5,231 bases of DNA from an uncultured bacterium (GCA_937895685.1 CALBMC010000111.1:1-5231); one strand, 5' to 3'; shown: positions 1 to 4,489, counted from the stretch's first letter. Numbers and translations: made by a program. Notes: generated by a model from the letters alone, not told the origin.

Positions 1-28
1 CGGTTTTTTATTTACTTAGTTTGTTTGG

Positions 29-37
29 TGGTATAAT
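29..37 (+). promoter_or_regulatory. Extended -10 promoter, leaderless start of SIMPL gene
   Basis: TGG followed by a perfect TATAAT (32-37) matches the TGnTATAAT extended -10 consensus. Only six bases separate the box from the ATG at 44, so transcription is expected to start at or within a base of the start codon, giving a leaderless mRNA. No convincing -35 is seen (TTTACT at 11-16 is only 15 bases away). The CGG and T-run at 1-9 may be the 3' arm and T-tract of a terminator whose 5' half lies outside the window. Confidence 0.75.
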
Positions 38-43
38 GAACTA

Positions 44-781
44 ATGGAAAATCTCAATAAAAACCCAATGGTTTCTTTTGGTGTAATAATAGGAGTTGCT
101 TTAATTATGGCTTCAATTGTTATCTCTGTAACTTTTTATAAAATAAGATCTCTAGATAACACACTTTCTGTAACTGGAAGCGCCAAAACAGAAGTTGTGT
201 CTGATACTGTGAAGTGGTCTTCTCAAATAACAAGACCTGTTAGAATTTCAGAACTACAAAATGGATATTCTCAAATCGCTTCCGATCTAACAAAGGTAAA
301 AAAGTTCCTAATTGATTCTGGAATTCCAGAAGAAGCAATTACAGTGTCGACTGTTTCTTTCTATGAGAATTACAGCTATCAACAAAACCAAAGATACTCA
401 GATAAAGAATTTATTCTCTCTCAAAGCATAACAGTTAATTCAAGTGATATAGATAAAATAACAAACATATCAAAGGACATTAATGCGGTTGTCTCTCAAG
501 GTGTCATATTCCAGACAAATTCTTTGGAATACTATATTTCAAGCTTGCCAGAGCTGAGAGTTTCTCTTCTTGGAGAAGCCGTGAAGGACGCAGAGTCTAG
601 GGCAAATAGTTTGGCTGAAGCCTCAGGAAAGCGCGTAGGGAAGCTGAAAAGTGCTTCATCTGGAGTTGTGCAAGTATTGTCTACAAACTCAACAGACATA
701 TCAGATTATGGATCATATGACACTTCTCAAATAAATAAACAAGTAATGGTTACCGTCAAAGCAAGCTTCACTTTAAAATAA
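44..781 (+). CDS. SIMPL (DUF541) domain protein with N-terminal membrane anchor
   Basis: The 245-residue protein has a hydrophobic segment at about residues 9-32 after a short basic start. This is a signal anchor or uncleaved signal peptide that places the rest outside the membrane. The remainder reads as a SIMPL/DUF541 domain. It opens with the strand NTLSVTGSAKTEVVSDTVKW at 39-58. A helix near 176-197 (LGEAVKDAESRANSLAEASG) is typical of the family, followed by RVGKLKSASSG and the closing strand QVMVTVKASFTL. The length suits a single-domain member. Family members (E. coli YggE, Brucella BP26) are extracytoplasmic and linked to stress tolerance, but their molecular function is poorly defined. 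The start codon follows directly from the -10 box. The gene is monocistronic, with a terminator 12 bases after the stop. Confidence 0.9.
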   Translation: MENLNKNPMVSFGVIIGVALIMASIVISVTFYKIRSLDNTLSVTGSAKTEVVSDTVKWSSQITRPVRISELQNGYSQIASDLTKVKKFLIDSGIPEEAITVSTVSFYENYSYQQNQRYSDKEFILSQSITVNSSDIDKITNISKDINAVVSQGVIFQTNSLEYYISSLPELRVSLLGEAVKDAESRANSLAEASGKRVGKLKSASSGVVQVLSTNSTDISDYGSYDTSQINKQVMVTVKASFTLK

Positions 782-792
782 AGAACCTACAG

Positions 793-819
793 AAAAAGAG
801 TCCACCAGGGCTCTTTTTT
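793..819 (+). terminator. Rho-independent terminator of SIMPL gene
   Basis: An 11-bp stem, AAAAAGAGTCC (793-803) with GGGCTCTTTTT (808-818), has one T-G wobble and the loop ACCA. The T-run 814-819 forms part of the 3' arm. It ends transcription from the gene at 44-781 before the next promoter. Confidence 0.85.
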
Positions 820-833
820 AATTTTTGTCAAAG

Positions 834-863
834 TTGTCTTGTTGCCTGTGGATTAGGTAGAAT
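834..863 (+). promoter_or_regulatory. Sigma-70-type promoter of the 73-aa gene
   Basis: TTGTCT (834-839) and TAGAAT (858-863) are 18 bases apart. The expected start near 870 leaves a leader of about 11 bases before the ATG at 881, with no purine-rich Shine-Dalgarno sequence. Confidence 0.5.
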
Positions 864-880
864 TTAGAAAACTGTTACTT

Positions 881-1102
881 ATGATAATAATGATCGTTGT
901 AGCCCGTCCAGCAGGATGGGAAAAAACTCCTGTCGGGAAATTAACGCTACTATGTCTCTCTGACGCAAGGGATGAAGAAATTTTTAACTACATTATTGTA
1001 CAAAATGTTTCCTCAGAAGATGAGCTGACTAGTTTGGTTTCTATTATTGAAAAAGAACGCCCAAATGTAGCCAGGATGATGGAAGAGAGAATGAAAAAAT
1101 AG
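881..1102 (+). CDS. Small hypothetical protein, 73 aa
   Basis: I do not recognise this protein. It has a hydrophobic N-terminal strand (MIIMIVVARPAGW), a second strand (KLTLLCLSD), a stretch DEEIFNYIIVQNV, and a charged C-terminal helix from about residue 44 ending in EERMKK. The pattern suggests a small soluble alpha/beta fold. A second in-frame ATG at 890 is an alternative start that would remove three residues. Its own promoter and a terminator starting one base after the TAG stop argue that it is a real monocistronic gene. The opposite-strand reading frame at 988-1173 has no such signals and is taken as a shadow. Function unknown. Confidence 0.7.
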   Translation: MIIMIVVARPAGWEKTPVGKLTLLCLSDARDEEIFNYIIVQNVSSEDELTSLVSIIEKERPNVARMMEERMKK

Positions 1103-1122
1103 CCCGGTAAAACGGGTTTTTT
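1103..1122 (+). terminator. Rho-independent terminator after the 73-aa gene
   Basis: The stem CCCG (1103-1106) with CGGG (1113-1116) has the loop GTAAAA and is followed by six T (1117-1122). It begins directly after the TAG stop codon. The stem is short but GC-rich. Confidence 0.8.
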
Positions 1123-1125
1123 GTT

Positions 1126-1154
1126 TTGCCAAAATCCTAAAAAGTTGTTATATT
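1126..1154 (+). promoter_or_regulatory. Promoter of tRNA-Glu
   Basis: TTGCCA (1126-1131) and TATATT (1149-1154) have the optimal 17-base spacing. The predicted start near 1161 gives a 5' leader of about 15 bases for RNase P to remove. The promoter begins a few bases after the previous terminator. Confidence 0.7.
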
Positions 1155-1175
1155 TCTTATGTCTTTTCGCCAACT

Positions 1176-1247
1176 GGCTCCATCGTCTAACGGTTAGGAC
1201 ACCGCCTTCTCAAGGCGGGAATCGGGGTTCGATTCCCCGTGGAGTCA
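1176..1247 (+). tRNA. tRNA-Glu, anticodon CUC
   Basis: A complete cloverleaf can be drawn. The acceptor stem pairs GGCTCCA (1176-1182) with TGGAGTC (1240-1246), with one G-T pair. The D-arm contains GTCTAACGGTTAGGAC. The anticodon stem is CCGCC/GGCGG around the loop TTCTCAA (1207-1213), with anticodon CTC at 1209-1211 reading GAG. The T-stem CGGGG/CCCCG encloses the loop TTCGATT (1228-1234). The discriminator base is A1247. It is followed by CAA, so the CCA end is not encoded and must be added by the CCA-adding enzyme. The gene has its own promoter and terminator. It supplies the CUC isoacceptor for GAG codons; a UUC isoacceptor would be expected elsewhere. Confidence 0.97.
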
Positions 1248-1250
1248 CAA
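1232..1250 (+). repeat. Direct repeat, copy 1: 3' end of tRNA-Glu
   Basis: ATTCCCCGTGGAGTCACAA covers the end of the T-loop, the T-stem 3' arm, the acceptor 3' strand, the discriminator and three bases beyond. It recurs at 1443-1461 with one difference in 19 (T to C at the fourteenth base). Duplication of a tRNA 3' end is the classic shape of an attachment site, but no integrase is seen. Confidence 0.75.
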
Positions 1251-1289
1251 CACATAAATCTCTTAGATTCGTCTAGGAGATTTTTGTGT
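1250..1289 (+). terminator. Terminator of tRNA-Glu
   Basis: A long hairpin begins three bases after the tRNA. The left arm 1250-1267 and right arm 1272-1289 pair over 18 positions with one mismatch and one T-G wobble, closed by a stable TTCG tetraloop (1268-1271). The T-run 1281-1285 lies in the 3' arm. It extends the pairing described separately for 1242-1299. Confidence 0.85.
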
Positions 1290-1299
1290 CTAGTGACTC

Positions 1300-1461
1300 A
1301 AGAAAAAGCAAACTGCTTTGCTTTTACGGGGATCGAACCGGCGGAGGTATATTTTGAACAAAGTGAGAAAAACCGAGCCGCGTCCAGTAGTACTTTGTAT
1401 TTTAGTCACAAGATGACTAAAATACTTAGTAACTACGGGATCATTCCCCGTGGAGCCACAA
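1300..1461. repeat. Structured non-coding tRNA tail with four hairpins and a tRNA-like 3' end
   Basis: No convincing gene lies between the tRNA (1247) and 1565. The stretch holds four secondary structures. A perfect 9-bp hairpin, AAAAGCAAA/TTTGCTTTT, is at 1304-1325. An imperfect one pairs CGGC 1339-1342 with GCCG 1377-1380 and GGT with ACC inside. A perfect 12-bp hairpin, GTATTTTAGTCA/TGACTAAAATAC, is at 1397-1425 and extends imperfectly on both sides. A T-arm-like hairpin, ACGGG/CCCGT with a 7-base loop, is at 1435-1451, directly followed by the acceptor-like GGAGCCACA. On the minus strand 1330-1339 reads GGTTCGATCC, close to a T-loop consensus. The block looks like an inserted or decayed repeat element or a structured RNA rather than coding DNA; an open frame at 1239-1478 starts inside the tRNA and is judged spurious. 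Confidence 0.6.
1443..1461 (+). repeat. Direct repeat, copy 2: copy of the tRNA-Glu 3' end
   Basis: ATTCCCCGTGGAGCCACAA matches 18 of 19 bases of the tRNA 3' end 211 bases upstream. The one difference turns the G-T pair of the acceptor stem into a G-C pair, so this copy would pair perfectly with the tRNA 5' strand GGCTCCA. No D-arm or anticodon arm precedes it, so it is not a second intact tRNA. Confidence 0.75.
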
Positions 1462-1510
1462 TGAGCAGCACGAACTAGAAGTTTAATTTCTTATAGAAAT
1501 TGTAGCTAAA

Positions 1511-1543
1511 TAAAAAACCCACAATTGCACCAACTGTGGGTTT
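1511..1543 (-). terminator. Terminator of the minus-strand membrane protein gene
   Basis: AAACCCACA (1515-1523) pairs with TGTGGGTTT (1535-1543), and three more internal pairs (TTG/CAA) follow after a mismatch. On the minus strand the hairpin leads into a T-run (A-run 1512-1517 on the plus strand). It lies 22 bases beyond the stop of the 121-aa gene. Confidence 0.85.
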
Positions 1544-1565
1544 GGAATTGACAAGATAAAAACTT

Positions 1566-1931
1566 TTACGGCATCATATTATATAGATAAGTATGGTACA
1601 TATTGATGACTATAAAAAATAGTGCGCAAATAAGCAGTGCACTTGCCACAAAATAACCTACGAATCTTTTTAAAACATCGTTCGTATCTTTTTTCATTCT
1701 CAAACTATTTGCAAATGTTTGAGTATAAAAAACTACAAAGGACACTAGGATAGAAGCTATTGCTAAGATCTCATAGTTTTTTAAAATTAGATGCTCGTAC
1801 CGCAAAATTATGAACGGTGTTTGCGTGATTTTTTCCCGGAAAATTAGGAAGAATAAAAGTCCAAACGTCAATGTTATGGCTAAGCTTAGCAATAGCCTTA
1901 TTTTGGAGATAGAAAAGCTTATTTTTTTCAT
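1566..1931 (-). CDS. Small integral membrane protein, 121 aa, function unknown
   Basis: The protein is dominated by three hydrophobic segments, at about residues 11-32, 53-72 and 90-113. The N-terminus is basic (MKKISFSISKIR). A loop rich in R and K (LRMKKDTNDVLKR, about 77-89) lies between helices 2 and 3. By the positive-inside rule the N-terminus and the second loop would be cytoplasmic. I see no enzymatic motif, cysteine pair or recognisable family. It is monocistronic, with a strong promoter upstream and a good terminator downstream. It is divergent from the 69-aa gene, with 64 bases between their starts. Confidence 0.75.
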   Translation of the reverse strand: MKKISFSISKIRLLLSLAITLTFGLLFFLIFREKITQTPFIILRYEHLILKNYEILAIASILVSFVVFYTQTFANSLRMKKDTNDVLKRFVGYFVASALLICALFFIVINMYHTYLYNMMP

Positions 1932-1967
1932 ATACTATTTTTTTAAGTTACAAATAATTCTTTAGAA

Positions 1968-1995
1968 ATTATATCACATACAACTAAATTGTAAA
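1968..1995 (-). promoter_or_regulatory. Promoter of the 121-aa membrane protein gene
   Basis: Read on the minus strand, TTTACA (1990-1995) and TATAAT (1968-1973) are 16 bases apart, and TGA before the box makes it an extended -10. The expected start near 1961 gives a leader of about 30 bases. It overlaps the likely promoter of the divergent gene at 1996, so the two may interfere or be co-regulated. Confidence 0.7.
1985..1990 (+). promoter_or_regulatory. Possible -10 box of the 69-aa gene (leaderless)
   Basis: TAAATT ends five bases before the GTG start at 1996. A weak -35-like TTTAGA lies at 1961-1966, 18 bases upstream. It overlaps the -35 of the divergent promoter. This is a weak match, called mainly because other genes in the window share the arrangement. 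Confidence 0.35.
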
Positions 1996-2205
1996 GTGCT
2001 CATCTTGCACTCGAGAAGGGTCGGAAGCGAGATAATTGTAGAGATTTCTGGATTATTTGAAAAAACTGAAAGAACTTTTGATGTTAAAAAAAGATTAGCA
2101 AAAGCAGCAGGGGAAGCAGTAAAGTCTTTGTTTCCTAATGCAAAAGTTGAATGTTTTGTTTACGCATTTTACCCTACCCTAAGTAACTTTTGGAAATCAG
2201 AATAA
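1996..2205 (+). CDS. Small hypothetical protein, 69 aa (GTG start)
   Basis: I do not recognise this protein. The sequence suggests beta-beta-alpha-beta: MLILHSRRVGSEIIVEISG forms two strands, a basic amphipathic helix follows at about 30-46 (VKKRLAKAAGEAVKSLF), then the strand KVECFVYAFY and an aromatic tail (LSNFWKSE). No ATG is available in frame after the upstream TAG at 1963, so GTG at 1996 is the only sensible start. A -10-like box just upstream would make it leaderless. A terminator follows within 10 bases of the stop. Fold resemblance to small tautomerases was considered and dropped because there is no Pro after Met. Function unknown. Confidence 0.65.
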   Translation: MLILHSRRVGSEIIVEISGLFEKTERTFDVKKRLAKAAGEAVKSLFPNAKVECFVYAFYPTLSNFWKSE

Positions 2206-2214
2206 AAAATTTAA

Positions 2215-2235
2215 CCCCGCGAGTCGGGGATTTTT
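2215..2235 (+). terminator. Terminator after the 69-aa gene
   Basis: CCCCG (2215-2219) pairs with CGGGG (2225-2229) around the loop CGAGT, followed by A and five T (2231-2235). Confidence 0.85.
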
Positions 2236-2240
2236 ATTTT

Positions 2241-2269
2241 TTGACAAAATCAATATATTCTTGTATATT
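2241..2269 (+). promoter_or_regulatory. Strong promoter of the 57-aa gene
   Basis: A perfect TTGACA (2241-2246) and TATATT (2264-2269) have exactly 17 bases between them. An overlapping TATAAT lies at 2269-2274, but 22 bases from the -35. The expected start near 2276-2281 leaves an 8-13 base leader with no Shine-Dalgarno sequence. This is the best consensus promoter in the window. Confidence 0.8.
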
Positions 2270-2288
2270 ATAATTAAATCTGTAACTT

Positions 2289-2462
2289 ATGAACAAATTT
2301 TTTGAAAAGTCATGCTCGAAAGAAGAGCGGAAAAGAAGAAAATTTCTCAAAAATAAACACAAACAAGAGAGCCAGCAAACATTCCCAAAGCTGATCGACA
2401 TTAGAAAAGACGAAAGGGTCTACGTAGATCCTTATGGTCGTTTCCAAATGACAACATATTAA
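2289..2462 (+). CDS. Small basic hypothetical protein, 57 aa
   Basis: A 57-residue frame runs from ATG 2289 to TAA 2460-2462 and lies exactly between a near-consensus promoter and a perfect terminator, which makes it credible despite its size. The N-terminal half is strongly basic (KEERKRRKFLKNKHK at about residues 11-25). The C-terminal half is more mixed and ends DPYGRFQMTTY. There is one cysteine (residue 9), no hydrophobic segment and no zinc-finger pattern. The basic half could bind RNA, DNA or ribosomes, which is inference from composition only. The strong promoter suggests high expression. Not a family I recognise. Confidence 0.65.
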   Translation: MNKFFEKSCSKEERKRRKFLKNKHKQESQQTFPKLIDIRKDERVYVDPYGRFQMTTY

Positions 2463-2481
2463 CCCACAAAACAATATTTTT

Positions 2482-2506
2482 ATCCCGACAGAAGTCGGGA
2501 TTTTTT
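2482..2506 (+). terminator. Terminator after the 57-aa gene
   Basis: A perfect 8-bp stem, ATCCCGAC (2482-2489) with GTCGGGAT (2494-2501), has the loop AGAA and the T-run 2501-2506. It sits directly before the promoter of the next gene. Confidence 0.92.
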
Positions 2507-2512
2507 ATTTTA

Positions 2513-2521
2513 TGATAAAAT
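2513..2521 (+). promoter_or_regulatory. Extended -10 of the AdoMetDC-like gene, leaderless
   Basis: TGATAAAAT fits TGnTAnAAT. Seven bases separate the box from the ATG at 2529, so transcription should start at the A of the start codon. No -35 is visible; that region falls in the preceding terminator hairpin. Confidence 0.6.
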
Positions 2522-2528
2522 ATTTTTT

Positions 2529-2918
2529 ATGAATCATTTCGGAGAACATATAACAATCGACGGGTACGAAGGAAATGAAGAACTACTAAATAACAAAGAA
2601 GTGGTTCTAGATTCCTTAAACAATCTTCCTTCACTCCTTTCTATGCATAAGTTATCAGAACCAGAAGTTTACTTTGCGCCAGGAAATAATGAAAAGGACC
2701 CGGGCGGATGGAGCGGGTTTGTTGTTATAGAAGAAAGCCATATAAGCATTCACACTTTTCCAAAAAGAGGTTTCGTAAGTATCGATGTTTACACTTGTCA
2801 GAATGGGCTCGATAGAGAATTTATCGAAAATTATTTTAAAGAAAAATTTGAATTAAAAGATCTAGAAACTAATTTCATAATTCGAGGAACTAAATATCCA
2901 GAGAATAATATTTACTAA
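2529..2918 (+). CDS. S-adenosylmethionine decarboxylase (SpeD/SpeH) family, pyruvoyl-dependent proenzyme
   Basis: This 129-residue protein has the hallmark region of small prokaryotic AdoMetDC proenzymes, GFVVIEESHISIHTFP followed by IDVYTC. Aligned on that motif, Ser70 is the self-cleavage and pyruvoyl-forming residue, His75 the processing histidine and Cys90 the proton donor. The spacings (5 and 20) equal those of Ser63, His68 and Cys83 in the Thermotoga maritima enzyme. Self-processing at E69-S70 is therefore expected. Classic members decarboxylate S-adenosylmethionine to give the aminopropyl donor for spermidine. The usual HTWP is HTFP here (Phe77), and a loop rich in N, E, K and G (about 52-61) precedes the core. 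Homologs in candidate-phylum bacteria include enzymes that instead act on ornithine or arginine, so substrate is uncertain and no symbol is given. No spermidine synthase is adjacent. The gene is monocistronic and converges on rmuC. Confidence 0.9.
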   Translation: MNHFGEHITIDGYEGNEELLNNKEVVLDSLNNLPSLLSMHKLSEPEVYFAPGNNEKDPGGWSGFVVIEESHISIHTFPKRGFVSIDVYTCQNGLDREFIENYFKEKFELKDLETNFIIRGTKYPENNIY

Positions 2919-2921
2919 TTT

Positions 2922-3965
2922 TTAGTCTTCTCCTTTTTCCAAAAAGATCGGCTCGATTTCATTCGATACACCAGAAATACGCAAAACATCTTTGTCTACT
3001 TTCTTGAGTTCTTTTCCAGAAGAGTTGTAATGATTTAGAACTGTTCCGAGAGAGCTACCGAGCTTGTTGTGATACTCCTCGTAGCTTTTCAGATGCTTTC
3101 CAAGCTCACCAACTCTTTTCACTATATCTTTGGCACTTTCTTCAATCTGCATAGCCTTTAACCCTTGCAGAACTGTCTGCAGATAAGCAAGGAAAGAAGT
3201 GGGGGAGACAATTATAACTTTATACTTGCTAGCTGCTCGCTGAATAAGGTTCTCTGTATCTTCAGTAACTGCTCCAATTTTATTTACAATCAAATCATAA
3301 TAAATCGCTTCGTGCGGAATAAACATAAAAGCGAATTCCATTGTATTTTTTTCAGGTTGAATATACTTTGAAGTTTCAACAATTCTATTTTTCAAATCAT
3401 TTAAGAAAACTTTTTCCAAACGATCTTTCTCTGCTGGATCACTTGTTTCGCTTATTCGATTGTAATTTTCGAGAGAGAACTTGGAATCAATCGGAATTAT
3501 TTTGTCTTTTACAAACACAACCGCGTCAACAATAGTTCCATCTGGAAAAGGATATTGCATCTGATAACTTCCAGGTGGCATAACATTCTTCAGAAGTGTT
3601 TCGAGATAATATTCACCAAGGATTCCTCTTTGTTTTGGATTTTTTAGAATATCTTGAAGACTCTTCAATTGGTCAGTGAAAGAAACAACTTGTTTATTAG
3701 TCTCATCAAGACGAGTGAGGCGTTCTGTGATATCGCGAATTATTTCTTGAGATTCTTTTCCTTGATAACGAACTGTTTCTGTTAGTTGTTTCTGAGATTC
3801 ACCGAGCTTAGCGTCTACAGTTCTGGTAAATTCATTCATTTGGGAAAGCAAAAGGTTTAAACTCTCGCCATTTATATGAGAAGAATCTGATTTTTTATTT
3901 CTAACCAAAAGGAAGACTACGGCTCCCGCCAAAAAACCTATAACAATCCAAAGTATTTGTTGCAT
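2922..3965 (-). CDS. rmuC: DNA recombination protein RmuC homolog
   Basis: The 347-residue protein has an N-terminal membrane helix (about 4-21), then a long coiled-coil-like region rich in Q, E and K (about 35-108), then the RmuC nuclease-like core. The core opens with RGILGEYYLETLL (113-125) and continues with DGTIVDAVVF (142-151) and IIPIDSKFSLENY (156-168). Glu118, Asp147, Asp160 and Lys162 fit a PD-(D/E)XK active site; IDSKF is a family hallmark. EFAFMFIPHEAIYYDL (210-225) and VIIVSPTSFLAYLQTV (250-265) are also typical. E. coli RmuC (about 475 residues) limits recombination at inverted repeats; this shorter form is common in small-genome bacteria. The ATG lies seven bases after an extended -10, so it is probably leaderless. 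Its TAA is 3 bp from the stop of the convergent AdoMetDC-like gene, with no strong terminator between. Confidence 0.93.
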   Translation of the reverse strand: MQQILWIVIGFLAGAVVFLLVRNKKSDSSHINGESLNLLLSQMNEFTRTVDAKLGESQKQLTETVRYQGKESQEIIRDITERLTRLDETNKQVVSFTDQLKSLQDILKNPKQRGILGEYYLETLLKNVMPPGSYQMQYPFPDGTIVDAVVFVKDKIIPIDSKFSLENYNRISETSDPAEKDRLEKVFLNDLKNRIVETSKYIQPEKNTMEFAFMFIPHEAIYYDLIVNKIGAVTEDTENLIQRAASKYKVIIVSPTSFLAYLQTVLQGLKAMQIEESAKDIVKRVGELGKHLKSYEEYHNKLGSSLGTVLNHYNSSGKELKKVDKDVLRISGVSNEIEPIFLEKGED

Positions 3966-3972
3966 AGAGATT

Positions 3973-3981
3973 ATTATAACA
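3973..3981 (-). promoter_or_regulatory. Extended -10 promoter of rmuC, leaderless
   Basis: The minus strand reads TGTTATAAT, a perfect TGnTATAAT, with seven bases before the rmuC ATG at 3965. It abuts the T-tract of the preceding terminator, so terminator and new promoter occupy under 40 bp. Confidence 0.75.
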
Positions 3982-4001
3982 AAAAAAGCCCGAGGGGGCT
4001 T
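3981..4001 (-). terminator. Terminator of the 155-aa gene, overlapping its stop codon
   Basis: On the minus strand AAGCCC pairs with GGGCTT around the loop CCTC (stem 3986-4001), followed by a T-run (3981-3987). The first two bases of the stem are the last two bases of the TAA stop (4000-4002). It separates this gene from rmuC. Confidence 0.85.
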
Positions 4002-4467
4002 ATCTTAAAGTTCGCATATACGTTTTTGTATTTTTCAGCATGTCATGGGCCTGCTTCAATACATCACCGGCTATTCCAGCAGATAAATGCGTTGGATCAA
4101 TCCCTTGTTCAGCAACAAATCTGATATCAAATTTCTTAGAAATTCCTTTTTCGGTCTCTTCAGGAGATAATTCAACCTCTGAAGAAATTAAATAGAAAGT
4201 TTCTCTGATTTTGTCATCATCAACATTTCCGGGAGCGCCTTTTCGATCCCAAAATACAAGAATTGTCTTTTGGGGGTCTTTATAAAGGCCCACTTTTGGT
4301 TTTTGCTGTAACTTATCGGCAGAGCCAAGTGTTGCGATTTTAAAGTTCAGAGCCTTTCCTTTAAAGGAAACTGCTTTTTGATTCTCTTCAATTCCATACT
4401 GTTTGGCGATGCTATCAAATAGATCAATAATCGCATCCATAAAGGTTCTTTTTTTAGTAGTATCCAT
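4000..4467 (-). CDS. Hypothetical protein, 155 aa
   Basis: I do not recognise this protein. It is soluble by composition: no membrane segment or signal peptide. An N-terminal amphipathic helix (about 8-24, FMDAIIDLFDSIAKQYG) is followed by probable strands (AVSFKGKALNFKIATLG, GLYKDPQKTILVFWDRKG). A charged stretch SPEETEKGISKK and the strand FDIRFVAEQG come next, then a C-terminal helix (AGIAGDVLKQAHDMLKN). There are no cysteines and no evident catalytic motif. The ATG at 4467 is the first residue of a clean frame. No strong promoter is visible upstream. It has its own terminator before rmuC, so it is probably a separate unit, divergent from the 154-aa gene with 55 bp between starts. Confidence 0.75.
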   Translation of the reverse strand: MDTTKKRTFMDAIIDLFDSIAKQYGIEENQKAVSFKGKALNFKIATLGSADKLQQKPKVGLYKDPQKTILVFWDRKGAPGNVDDDKIRETFYLISSEVELSPEETEKGISKKFDIRFVAEQGIDPTHLSAGIAGDVLKQAHDMLKNTKTYMRTLR

Positions 4468-4489
4468 ATCTATTCTGTTTTTAATTTCC

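Noticed and set aside
988..1173. 61-codon minus-strand frame overlapping the 73-aa gene
   Set aside because: It is antisense to a gene with its own promoter and terminator, and runs through that terminator and the tRNA promoter.
1321..1461. Second tRNA on either strand in the tRNA-Glu tail
   Set aside because: The T-arm-like pieces (GGTTCGATCC on the minus strand, ACGGG/CCCGT on the plus strand) are not accompanied by a matching acceptor, D-arm and anticodon arm.
1300..1461. CRISPR array or integron attC site
   Set aside because: There are no regularly spaced direct repeats, and no core-site pair typical of attC. The hairpins all differ in sequence.
1239..1478. 79-codon open frame starting with GTG inside the tRNA
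   Set aside because: It begins in the tRNA T-stem, runs through the terminator and all the hairpins, and has no promoter or recognisable protein features. It is open by chance.
1996..2205. 4-oxalocrotonate tautomerase-like small protein
   Set aside because: Size and predicted fold are similar, but the catalytic Pro immediately after Met is missing and no family motif is seen.
3165..3535. Two plus-strand frames inside rmuC
   Set aside because: Both are antisense to the conserved RmuC core, and their composition reflects its complement.
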